The notes under the pieces are model-generated. The model was given only the letters and a program-made list of their open reading frames with translations, ran no database searches and was not told the origin of the DNA. Shown here in pieces: positions 25,790-33,658 of a DNA stretch of 64,000 nt. The translations under genes and the position numbers were made by a program. Origin of the DNA: Bacteroidia bacterium (GTDB lineage: Bacteria > Bacteroidota > Bacteroidia > J057); assembly GCA_030430205.1 (NCBI GenBank), contig JAUIGE010000003.1, positions 186,001 to 250,000 of the forward strand, in the 5' to 3' direction. The first letter of the stretch is position 1, and each line of letters opens with the position of its first letter.

Positions 25790-28090
25790 ATGCGGGCCAT
25801 CTGGCAAATTGTTGCTTCCTATATTTTAGCATATCGTTGGATTTGGCTTACGCTCTTACTGACCATCAGCATCTTTATGTTTTGGGTCCGGGGCAGTGAA
25901 GTGGCCCAGCATTATGGGGTTGCCGTACCTGAAAATGCAGCGGAAATGAAGACCTTTCTGCAGTTCAAAGAAACCTATGGGGACGATGCTACCCTGGCCT
26001 TTCTTTCGATAGAGCAAAAAGGAAAGGATACCATAGACAAGGACTTGCTGCAGCCTCTTTTTCTTTTTGGGGAAAAGTGCAAAAAAATAGAGGGGGTAGT
26101 GGGCGTAATCAGCCCCAGCCATTTTCAGGAACTGAAATATGATGCGGAAAAAGAAGCTTTCTATCTGAAAGATTTTTTGGAGGCATCGCCTCCGGATAGC
26201 CTTTTGGCGCGCCGCTGGGACCAGTTTGCCAGCAATCCTTTTTACAGACCGCTGCTCCTGACAGAGAAAGGCGATCGCGCCTTGATGGTGATCGCATTGG
26301 ATGATGCGCAATTGAACTCCATCGCCAAATTTGACATCGTCGACGAGATCTATGCCTTGGGGGATAGCTTTATGGCTTCGGGCTCATTTGAGGTGGCCTA
26401 TTCAGGCATGCCTGTGATCCGGGTATTTATGATGAGCAGCATTCCCAAAGACCTAACAATGTTTACGGCTTTTACGCTCTTGATTGCAGCCATTATCCTG
26501 TTTTTCTTCTTTCGGTCTCTGCCTCTCGTCATTATCCCCCTGCTCAATATGGCGATCGCTATCCTCTGGACCCTGGGGATCGTTGGCTTACTGGGCTACA
26601 AAATGAACTTGCTGACAGGGACCATCCCTGCATTGATTGGCATCATCAGCATGCCCAATTTCCTCTACCTGATCTCTCACTACCGCATAGAATATGAGAA
26701 AGTACAGGATAAAGAAGCCAGCTTTCGGAAGGTGTTTGGGGAAATCGGATATGTCATGCTGTTGACCAACCTGACCACAGGTATTGGTTTTGTGACGCTC
26801 GCTTTTTCTGATATAGAGGTCATGCATGAGTTTGGCGTTGCTTCCAGCCTCAGCATCCTTGGAGCTTTTATCATTTCTGTTATCAGCCTGCCTATCAGCC
26901 TGATATACATCGATCCTTCTACCCGGAAGCGGTCAGACAAGTGGGGAGATGCACTGCTGAAAGGGATGATCCGCCAGTTGAGTCGTTTGGTTATTCATCA
27001 TCGAAAATGGATTTATGGCCTTAGCCTGTTGCTGGTAGTATGGGCTCTCTGGAGCAGCTCGCTCATCCGGGTAGAGGCTTTTTTGCTGGATGATATTCCG
27101 GATAGCTATACGCTGAAGCAGGACTTGCATGAGTTGGAAAAGGGCTTCGGAGGAGTGATGCCTTACGAAATACTGATAGATGGCGACAGGAGAAATACAT
27201 TTGCGCGCTGGTCCAACCTGAAGGATCTCTACGAATTGGGGAAAAGCCTGGATAGCCTGGACAAAGCTTCGGATTTTCGGAGCGTGACGGATCTGCTGTG
27301 CTATGCACGGCAGGCCTTTTGGGGAGGCGATCCCTCGGAATATGACCTGCCCAGCAGGGACGAGTTGACCTTTATCCAACAAGCTCTGCGCAATACAAAT
27401 ATAGATTACAAAGGCCTCGGCCTTCAGATGACGGACAGCAGCCTGAGTCAGGCCCGGATTTCCGGGCGGGTATATGACCTGGGGTCCATACAGCTGGAGG
27501 CGCTCAATCAGGAGGTGCGGAAAATGGGCGAAATAGCCTTTGATACAGGCAAATTCAATATCGAAATCACAGGCACCACGCAGGTATTTCTAAAGGGAAA
27601 TGACTACCTGGTGGATAACCTGATCCTCACCATTTGTATCGCTTTGATGATCGTAGGGATCATCGTAGGTTTGTCTTTTAATTCCTACAAACTGTGGCTG
27701 GCCAGCGTCCTGGCCAATCTCCTCCCGCTCCTATTGGTCGCGGGCATCATGGGCCTCGCCGGCATTCCCCTGAAGCCAGCAACCTGCATCGTCTTTTGCA
27801 TCAGTTTTGGGATCGCCATAGATGATTCGCTCCACTTCATTATCCGCTACCAGCAGACCCGCAAGGAACTCGGCCTCGATCCGATCTCATCTGTGAAACT
27901 AAGCCTGGAGGAAACAGGAATGGGCATGGTGCTGACATCCGTCGTTCTCTTTTTCGGTTTCCTGATATTTCTGGGTTCCGCCTTTGGCGGCGTCATCCTG
28001 ATGGGGCTGCTCACGGCATTGACCTTGTTTTTTGCCCTATTCTGCAACCTCTTGTTGCTTCCCGCCATCCTGCTTTCCCTGAAAGCGTAA
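25790..28090 (+). CDS. MMPL/RND-superfamily exporter (first paralogue)
   Basis: The 766-residue protein has the 12-helix RND layout in two halves: helix 1 near residue 15, a periplasmic domain (about 40-210), five helices (about 220-370), helix 7 near 405, a second periplasmic domain (about 430-600) and five more helices. The second half has GIAIDDSLHFIIRYQ, the conserved proton-relay motif of COG1033-type exporters. Relatives (MmpL, HpnN) move lipids such as hopanoids or glycolipids to the outer membrane. It is highly similar along its full length to the 766-residue protein at 29802. No membrane-fusion protein is adjacent. Confidence 0.9.
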   Translation: MRAIWQIVASYILAYRWIWLTLLLTISIFMFWVRGSEVAQHYGVAVPENAAEMKTFLQFKETYGDDATLAFLSIEQKGKDTIDKDLLQPLFLFGEKCKKIEGVVGVISPSHFQELKYDAEKEAFYLKDFLEASPPDSLLARRWDQFASNPFYRPLLLTEKGDRALMVIALDDAQLNSIAKFDIVDEIYALGDSFMASGSFEVAYSGMPVIRVFMMSSIPKDLTMFTAFTLLIAAIILFFFFRSLPLVIIPLLNMAIAILWTLGIVGLLGYKMNLLTGTIPALIGIISMPNFLYLISHYRIEYEKVQDKEASFRKVFGEIGYVMLLTNLTTGIGFVTLAFSDIEVMHEFGVASSLSILGAFIISVISLPISLIYIDPSTRKRSDKWGDALLKGMIRQLSRLVIHHRKWIYGLSLLLVVWALWSSSLIRVEAFLLDDIPDSYTLKQDLHELEKGFGGVMPYEILIDGDRRNTFARWSNLKDLYELGKSLDSLDKASDFRSVTDLLCYARQAFWGGDPSEYDLPSRDELTFIQQALRNTNIDYKGLGLQMTDSSLSQARISGRVYDLGSIQLEALNQEVRKMGEIAFDTGKFNIEITGTTQVFLKGNDYLVDNLILTICIALMIVGIIVGLSFNSYKLWLASVLANLLPLLLVAGIMGLAGIPLKPATCIVFCISFGIAIDDSLHFIIRYQQTRKELGLDPISSVKLSLEETGMGMVLTSVVLFFGFLIFLGSAFGGVILMGLLTALTLFFALFCNLLLLPAILLSLKA

Positions 28091-28168
28091 AGCGCGTGTT
28101 TTTTGCTATTATTTTCCGCTTATATTTACTCCCTATCTTCTTTCATCCAGATAGCGATCAAATAACAG

Positions 28169-28987
28169 ATGAAAACAACACTTTCTCAGGCATATCCAGT
28201 ATTTCACTATACCGGATCTCTCAATGAAGATCACAGATTGTTTTTCTTTGAGCATGGTTTTTTGCACTTAAGTAATTTTCTGGCAAGTTATGAGGTGGAA
28301 AAAATCAAGAGCGAAATCGTCACCTCCCAACAGCAACTACTCGCTGAGCAGGCCGAAAAAATCAATGGTGTCCCTATCATAAAGGGACATGATTGTGATG
28401 GCAATCCCATGATTCACCGCCTGCCTTTTAGCTCCCATTATAGTGAGAAATTGGCCTCACTGGTTCAATCTGATCGGATTGCCCCCTTTCTTTCCCTTAT
28501 TGAAGAGGGCAGGATCGGGGAAATCGAGAATGATGGCGTAATCACCAATCAATATTTCAATCATGAGGGAAGCAAAATGAAGCAATTGGGCTGGCATACG
28601 GATGGTGCCCGCAGTTTCGTCAATGGCGAAAAAGTGCTGCCCATGATCAATGTAGGCCTGCATCTGTCAGACTGCACCCGCGCTCAGGGAGGGCTCAGGG
28701 TCCTTGCAGGGACCCACAAGCAACCTCTGCTCAAAATGATTTTTGGCAAAGCGCAGGGGATTGACAGACGCGAATGCAAAGATGAGATAAGCATAGAGAC
28801 AAAGGCTGGTGACCTGACCCTTCACTATGGAAGCCTCTGGCATCGGGCTGCCAAAGCGACAGTTACCGGACCGGAAAGCTACCGCATAGCTGTCTATTTT
28901 CAGATCATAAATGGTCCTTTTCGTCCCAAGGATGAAAATAGCAAGTCCCCATTTCTCCATAAATTGAGAAAACTAAGCGGGCTTTAA
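28169..28987 (+). CDS. phytanoyl-CoA dioxygenase (PhyH) family protein
   Basis: The 272-residue protein is a non-haem Fe(II)/2-oxoglutarate oxygenase. The facial triad is visible: HTD in LGWHTDGARSF (about 148-150) and the distal His in LTLHYGSLWHRAAKA (about 231), followed by the Arg in SYRIAVYF that binds 2-oxoglutarate. It would hydroxylate a lipid-like or small substrate; the gene order (desaturase, exporters, SDR) points to an acyl chain. It lies 78 nt after the first exporter and 10 nt before the SDR gene. Confidence 0.9.
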   Translation: MKTTLSQAYPVFHYTGSLNEDHRLFFFEHGFLHLSNFLASYEVEKIKSEIVTSQQQLLAEQAEKINGVPIIKGHDCDGNPMIHRLPFSSHYSEKLASLVQSDRIAPFLSLIEEGRIGEIENDGVITNQYFNHEGSKMKQLGWHTDGARSFVNGEKVLPMINVGLHLSDCTRAQGGLRVLAGTHKQPLLKMIFGKAQGIDRRECKDEISIETKAGDLTLHYGSLWHRAAKATVTGPESYRIAVYFQIINGPFRPKDENSKSPFLHKLRKLSGL

Positions 28988-28997
28988 AACAGAGAAA

Positions 28998-29789
28998 ATG
29001 ACTCACATCAGGATGAAATTTGCATTGGTAACAGGAGCGAGTTCGGGTATTGGAGAGCAGCTTGCGCTGGAACTGGCGGCCCGGGGCTATGGCCTGGTAT
29101 TGATAGCCCGGCGGATGGATAAGCTTGAAGCGCTTGCAGCGCTTATCCGCAGCACCCATCAGGTGGAGGCCCATCCGCTACAGGAGGATCTTTCAGATCC
29201 TGATGCGCCCGGACGGGTGCGGGAGTGGCTGGTCAGCCACAAGATTTCCTTGCAAATCCTGGTCAATAATGCGGGCTATACGATCTGGGAGCGCTTTGAC
29301 TCAGTTCCTGAATCGGACTGGCAGGAGATGCTGCATGTCAACCTGCATGCGCCTGTCAAGCTTTGCCAAATGCTGCTCCCGCTCCTGCGGGAGCATAGCC
29401 CGGCCTACATCCTCAATGTGTCCAGCACAACGGCATTTCAGGGCGTGCCCTTTATGAGCGTCTATACTGCCAGCAAAGCTTTTGTGCGCTTTTTCAGCCG
29501 TTCCCTGCACTATGAGCTCAAATCAGAACAAGTACACGTTTGCTGCCTGATGCCGGGGACTACCCGCTCTGAGTTTATGGAAAGGGCAAATATGATGGCC
29601 CTTGCGCCTACGGCAGAAAAAGTAATGATGTCCGCACAAAAAGTAGCACAGGCAGGCATAAAGGGCCTTTTTAGAAAAAAAATAGAGGTGATTCCAGGAT
29701 TCATCAACAAAATACAATCCCTGATTGTAGCCTTGAGGCTAAAGCCCATTTTTGAGAAAGGTGCTTATAAGATTTATAACCGTCCTTAA
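28998..29789 (+). CDS. short-chain dehydrogenase/reductase
   Basis: The 263-residue classical SDR has the NAD(P) motif VTGASSGIGEQLA, the Arg-Arg of ARRMDKL that favours NADPH, LVNNAGYTIW, the catalytic Ser in VSSTTAFQG and YTASKAFV (Tyr and Lys). A C-terminal tail of about 50 residues (IEVIPGFINKIQSLIVALRLKP) is amphipathic and may attach to the membrane, as in DltE-like/keto-lipid reductases. The start may instead be ATG 29013. It is co-directional and 12 nt before the second MMPL gene; reduction of a lipid ketone is plausible but inferred. Confidence 0.9.
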   Translation: MTHIRMKFALVTGASSGIGEQLALELAARGYGLVLIARRMDKLEALAALIRSTHQVEAHPLQEDLSDPDAPGRVREWLVSHKISLQILVNNAGYTIWERFDSVPESDWQEMLHVNLHAPVKLCQMLLPLLREHSPAYILNVSSTTAFQGVPFMSVYTASKAFVRFFSRSLHYELKSEQVHVCCLMPGTTRSEFMERANMMALAPTAEKVMMSAQKVAQAGIKGLFRKKIEVIPGFINKIQSLIVALRLKPIFEKGAYKIYNRP

Positions 29790-29801
29790 TTCCTAAAACC
29801 T

Positions 29802-32102
29802 ATGTGGGCCTTCTGGCTGTTTGTCTCGGATCATATATTGAAATACCGCTGGATCTGGTTAAGCCTGTTGGCGCTATCTACCACCTATATGATTCTGGTG
29901 CAGGGCAATGAAGTCGCCCAGCATTTTGCCCTCGCCATACCTGATGATTCCGAGGAGATGAAGACTTTTCTCCGCTTCAAGGAGACCTACGGAGATGATG
30001 GGCTGCTGATTTTGGTTTCCATAGAACAAAAATCTCATGAAAAACATGACCAGAATCTGTTGAAGCCGCTTTTTCAGTTTGGAGAAAAGTGCAGACAGAT
30101 AGATGGCGTAAACGCCATCATCAGCCCCAGCCACTTTCAGGAACTGAAATACGACCCTCAGGGCGGGCGCTTTTTCCTCACTGATTTTCTGGAGAAAATG
30201 CCTGAAGACAGCCTGATCCGGCAGCGCTGGAATCAATTTGTTTCCAATCCCTTTTACAGCCCGATTTTGCTCAATGCAGATACAAGCCATGCGCTCATGA
30301 TCATCGTTTTGGATGCTCAAAAGCTGGATACGGAGGCGAAATTTGGCATCATCGAAAAGATCTATGCGGCAGGCGACAGCTTTGCCTCGGCAGGCGAATA
30401 TCGCCTTGCCTATGCCGGGATGCCCGTTTTTCGGGAATATATGCTGCGGATCATTCCGCAGGAATTGAGCCTGTTTATGGGCTGTACGCTGCTGGTTGCA
30501 GCCTTGGTATTGTTCTTCTTTTTCCGATCCCTGCCGCTGGTCCTGATCCCCCTGGTCAATATGGGCGTAGCCATTCTCTGGGCGCTGGGGATTCTTGGCC
30601 TGCTGGGCTACCAGATGAACCTGCTGACAGGCACCATTCCCGCGCTGATAGGCATCATTAGTTTGCCCAATTTTCTCTACCTCGTCTCTCACTACCAGAT
30701 AGAATATGAGCGGCTGCAGGACAAAAAAGCCAGTTTTCGCAAGGTATTTGGCGAAATCGGTTTTGTCATGCTGCTTTCCAATCTGACCACTGCTATCGGC
30801 TTTGCGATGATTGCTTTTTCAGATATTCAGGTGCTGAGAGAATTTGGGATCGCCTGTAGCCTCAGCATCCTTGCTGCTTTTGTCATCTCCATCATCGGCT
30901 TGCCGATTGGCCTAAGCCAGATCAATCCTAGCCCGCGCTACAAGAGCAACAAAAAGGCAAAGGTGCTGATGACAGCTGCGCTTCAGCGCATGGGGGATTG
31001 GGTGATTTATCAGCGAAAATGGATTTATGTCGCCTCCTTTTTGCTCGTCGGCATATCCGTTTTCTATATGCTCCAAATCAGGGTAGAAGCTTTCATGCTC
31101 GATGATATCCCGGATAGGAATACCTTGCAGAAAGACCTCAAAGAAATTGAAAGCCATTTTGGGGGAGTGATGCCCTATGAGGTTTTGGTGGACGCAGGCA
31201 AGCGGCGTGCCTTTTCCAGCTGGAGCAACCTCAACCGCCTCCACCAATTTGAGCAAAGCCTGGACAGCCTGGACAAGGTTTCCGGCTTCCGTAGCCTGGC
31301 AGACCTGCTGAGCTATGGCCGGCAGGCCTTCTGGGGCGGAGCACCCGATCAATACGGCTTTCCCGATAGAAATGAACTGGCTTTTATCCTGGATGCCCTT
31401 CGCAAAACAGACATGGACTTCCGCCAATTGGGCTTCCAGCTGGCGGACAGCAGCCTGAGTCAGGCCCGGATTTCGGGGCGCATATATGATCTGGGCACCA
31501 TGGAAATGGAAAAAATCAACCAGCAGGTCTACAGGCTGGGCGAAGCTGTCTTTGACAGCAGCAAATACGGACTAACGATTACCGGCACCACCCAGGTTTT
31601 CCTAAAAGGCAATGACTACCTGGTGAACAATCTGTTTTTCACCATTTTCATTGGACTGATGATCGTCAGCCTGATTGTGGGCATTTCCTTTCGCTCCTAC
31701 AAACTGTGGATCGCAAGTATCAGCACGAACCTGCTCCCACTGCTCATCGTGGCAGGCATCATGGGCCTGATGGGCATTCCGTTGAAACCTTCTACCTGCA
31801 TTGTTTTTTGTATCAGTTTTGGCATCGCCATAGACGACTCGCTGCATTTCATCATCAGGTACCAGCACCGTCGGCTGCAAAAAGGCTTGCAGCCTGTAGA
31901 AACGGTCAGGTTGACCCTGCGCGAGACAGGCATTGGCATGGTGCTGACATCTCTTGTCCTGTTTCTGGGCTTCTCGATCTTCCTGGGCTCCGCCTTCGGC
32001 GGCATCAACCTGCTCGGTCTCCTGACAGCGATGACGCTGTTTTTTGCGCTATTCTGCAACCTGCTGTTGCTACCCGCAATTTTACTTTCGCTGGATGCCT
32101 GA
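29802..32102 (+). CDS. MMPL/RND-superfamily exporter (second paralogue)
   Basis: The protein has 766 residues, exactly the same length as the exporter at 25790, and aligns with it from end to end (shared GNEVAQH/GSEVAQH, FKETYGDD, ISPSHFQELKYD, LTGTIPALIGIIS, FGGVMPYE, GTTQVFLKGNDYLV, GIAIDDSLHFIIRYQ). The periplasmic loops differ most. This points to duplication followed by specialisation, with PhyH and SDR genes between the copies. It likely exports a lipid made or modified by the neighbouring enzymes. The gene ends 18 nt before a tRNA terminator on the other strand. Confidence 0.9.
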   Translation: MWAFWLFVSDHILKYRWIWLSLLALSTTYMILVQGNEVAQHFALAIPDDSEEMKTFLRFKETYGDDGLLILVSIEQKSHEKHDQNLLKPLFQFGEKCRQIDGVNAIISPSHFQELKYDPQGGRFFLTDFLEKMPEDSLIRQRWNQFVSNPFYSPILLNADTSHALMIIVLDAQKLDTEAKFGIIEKIYAAGDSFASAGEYRLAYAGMPVFREYMLRIIPQELSLFMGCTLLVAALVLFFFFRSLPLVLIPLVNMGVAILWALGILGLLGYQMNLLTGTIPALIGIISLPNFLYLVSHYQIEYERLQDKKASFRKVFGEIGFVMLLSNLTTAIGFAMIAFSDIQVLREFGIACSLSILAAFVISIIGLPIGLSQINPSPRYKSNKKAKVLMTAALQRMGDWVIYQRKWIYVASFLLVGISVFYMLQIRVEAFMLDDIPDRNTLQKDLKEIESHFGGVMPYEVLVDAGKRRAFSSWSNLNRLHQFEQSLDSLDKVSGFRSLADLLSYGRQAFWGGAPDQYGFPDRNELAFILDALRKTDMDFRQLGFQLADSSLSQARISGRIYDLGTMEMEKINQQVYRLGEAVFDSSKYGLTITGTTQVFLKGNDYLVNNLFFTIFIGLMIVSLIVGISFRSYKLWIASISTNLLPLLIVAGIMGLMGIPLKPSTCIVFCISFGIAIDDSLHFIIRYQHRRLQKGLQPVETVRLTLRETGIGMVLTSLVLFLGFSIFLGSAFGGINLLGLLTAMTLFFALFCNLLLLPAILLSLDA

Positions 32103-32120
32103 GGCAGAAAAGCAGCAAAC

Positions 32121-32153
32121 AAAAAAAGGCTCCATGTTTTTACATGAAGCCTT
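32121..32153 (-). terminator. Rho-independent terminator of tRNA-Val
   Basis: Reading on the minus strand, GGCTTCATGT pairs with ACATGGAGCC around an A-rich loop and is followed by seven T. It lies 8 nt past the tRNA 3' end. On the plus strand the T tract is weak, so it mainly serves the tRNA. Confidence 0.85.
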
Positions 32154-32160
32154 GTTGCTG

Positions 32161-32235
32161 TGCGACTTACTGGATTCGAACCAGTGACCTCTGCCCTGTC
32201 AAGGCAGCGCTCTAAACCAACTGAGCTAAAGTCGC
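32161..32235 (-). tRNA. tRNA-Val (anticodon GAC)
   Basis: The minus strand folds as a cloverleaf: acceptor GCGACTT/AAGTCGC, D arm AGCTCAGTTGGTTTAGAGC, anticodon stem CTGCC/GGCAG with loop TTGACAG (U33 and anticodon GAC), T arm CTGGTTCGAATCCAG, discriminator A. CCA is not encoded. It reads GUC and GUU valine codons. Confidence 0.95.
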
Positions 32236-32247
32236 GATTTGGGATTG

Positions 32248-32278
32248 CGAAATAACGAGTTTTATTGAAAAGGTGCAA
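32248..32278 (-). promoter_or_regulatory. candidate promoter of tRNA-Val
   Basis: On the minus strand TTG (32278-32276), a 21-bp spacer and TATTTCG (32254-32248) lie 12 nt before the tRNA. This fits the bacteroidete -33/-7 pattern with one change in the -7 box. Confidence 0.4.
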
Positions 32279-32683
32279 GGGGAATTTGCAGATGCGTTTT
32301 TTTTGTAAAAGATCAAAAATGAGTAGCTCCCATTTGAAGAGGAAGAGTTGACGCTGATTTACACAGATCTTTATGATTTTTTATGTTTTAAGAAATGGCC
32401 CAATCATAAAAATGTAGCCTCTTCAAAGTCCAAATGTAATTTTTTCATAACAATCAGCATGAATCAGCGTCCACTCCTTTCTTTGTATACAAGCTTCAAT
32501 TATTGGAGCCATTTATTTTTGACACGCTCCTTAAAGATGTTTTACACAGGCGGTTTGACAGGATGACAGGATTTTCAGGATAAACAGGATGAAGATGGTT
32601 TTTCCACCGATTTAGAAAGGATGCCACATTTTCATATTAAAATCTGCAAATTCGTGCTATCATTAGCTTTATAGCAACGAAAA
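32279..32683. other. intergenic region without a convincing gene; CAGGAT repeat
   Basis: About 400 bp of AT-rich DNA separate the tRNA from the DUF2520 gene. The only structure I see is CAGGAT four times at 32559, 32567, 32576 and 32585 (steps of 8, 9 and 9 bp). A 72-codon open frame at 32348-32566 has no recognisable features and is not called. Confidence 0.6.
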
Positions 32684-33475
32684 ATGCCTGATACCCTCAA
32701 AATAGCCTTTATCGGTGCCGGAAAGTTGAGTTGGAACCTGATCCCCGCCCTCCAGCAAGCTGGAGCAGAGATCGTCCAGCTGATTAGCCGGACCGAAGCA
32801 AAGCGCAGGCGCTTTTGTGATGCTTTTGGCATCCCCGCGCATGCGGAGGGGCTGGCTGACCTGACAGCCGGGGCGGCCTGCGTTTTCCTGACCGTAGGCG
32901 ATCAGGCGGTGTCGGGTCTTGCTGCGGATTTGGCGAAAAGCTATCAGGGAAATGCCGTTTTTGTTCACACTTCAGGCAGTGTGCCGCTGGAGGCCTTGCA
33001 GCCGCTGGGGGAACGCACAGGCGTTTTTTATCCCATGCAGGTATTTACAGAAGATCAGCAGGCGGATTTTGGGAAAATTCCTTTATTTCTCGAAGGCAGC
33101 GAAGCTGTATTGGACGTAATTCAGCCCCTGGCAGAGGCGATCTCTGCTTCGGTCCAGGTGCTGGATAGCGAAAAGCGCCTCAGGCTTCACCTCGGTGCTG
33201 TACTTGTCAGCAACTTTCCCAACTACCTCTACCGCCTCGCGGCGGAGCTCGTGCCCGAAGCGGGCATCGCTGCCTACGAATCCCTGATTCGTGGACATAT
33301 AGAGAAAGTCTTTGCGGCAGGGCCGCAACATACGCAGACCGGACCCGCGATCCGCGGGGACATGAATACGCTCTTTCAACACCTGCAAATCCTGCAGGAC
33401 GATCCCAAAAAGCGGGAAATGTATTGGCTTTTGTCGAGCTTGATTGGGGAGGCGGGAGGCGAGAGGCGAGAATAG
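32684..33475 (+). CDS. Rossmann-like and DUF2520 domain protein
   Basis: The 263-residue product has an N-terminal NAD(P)-binding Rossmann fold (IAFIGAGKLSWNLIPALQQAG, about 6-26; CVFLTVGDQAV; FVHTSGSVPLEALQPL) and a C-terminal helical DUF2520 domain (about 130-255; LHLGAVLVSNFPNYLY, the GPAIRGD segment). The family resembles pyrroline-5-carboxylate and 6-phosphogluconate-type dehydrogenases, but its reaction is not established. The last residues (EAGGERRE) and the TAG stop are encoded by the first units of a heptad array, so the native terminus may end near SSLIG. Confidence 0.85.
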   Translation: MPDTLKIAFIGAGKLSWNLIPALQQAGAEIVQLISRTEAKRRRFCDAFGIPAHAEGLADLTAGAACVFLTVGDQAVSGLAADLAKSYQGNAVFVHTSGSVPLEALQPLGERTGVFYPMQVFTEDQQADFGKIPLFLEGSEAVLDVIQPLAEAISASVQVLDSEKRLRLHLGAVLVSNFPNYLYRLAAELVPEAGIAAYESLIRGHIEKVFAAGPQHTQTGPAIRGDMNTLFQHLQILQDDPKKREMYWLLSSLIGEAGGERRE

Positions 33476-33644
33476 AGAGGCGAGAAGCGAGATCAGAGAG
33501 GCGAGAAGCGAGATCAGAGAGGCGAGAAGCGAGATCAGAGAGGCGAGATCAGAGACAGGAACCCGAAACCCGAAACTCAAAACCCGAAACCCGAAACCCA
33601 AAACCCAAAACCCAAAACCCAAAACCCGAAACTCAAAACCCAAA
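33449..33644. repeat. composite heptad array (28 units, two families in one register)
   Basis: Twenty-eight 7-bp units run without a phase break. The first sixteen are of the GAGNNGA family (GAGGCGA, GAAGCGA, GATCAGA as a 21-bp super-unit repeated three times); the last twelve are of the CCCGAAA family (ACCCGAA, ACTCAAA, ACCCAAA). The family switch falls at 33560/33561. The array includes the stop of the DUF2520 gene and ends 15 nt before the next ATG, after which a C tract follows. Confidence 0.93.
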
Positions 33645-33658
33645 ACTTCCCCCCCCCC

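Noticed and set aside
32348-32566. 72-codon frame between tRNA-Val and the DUF2520 gene
   Set aside because: AT-rich, no motif, no signal peptide or membrane helix, no operon context.
33449-33644. CRISPR array
   Set aside because: Units are 7 bp with no spacers of unique sequence and no cas genes nearby.
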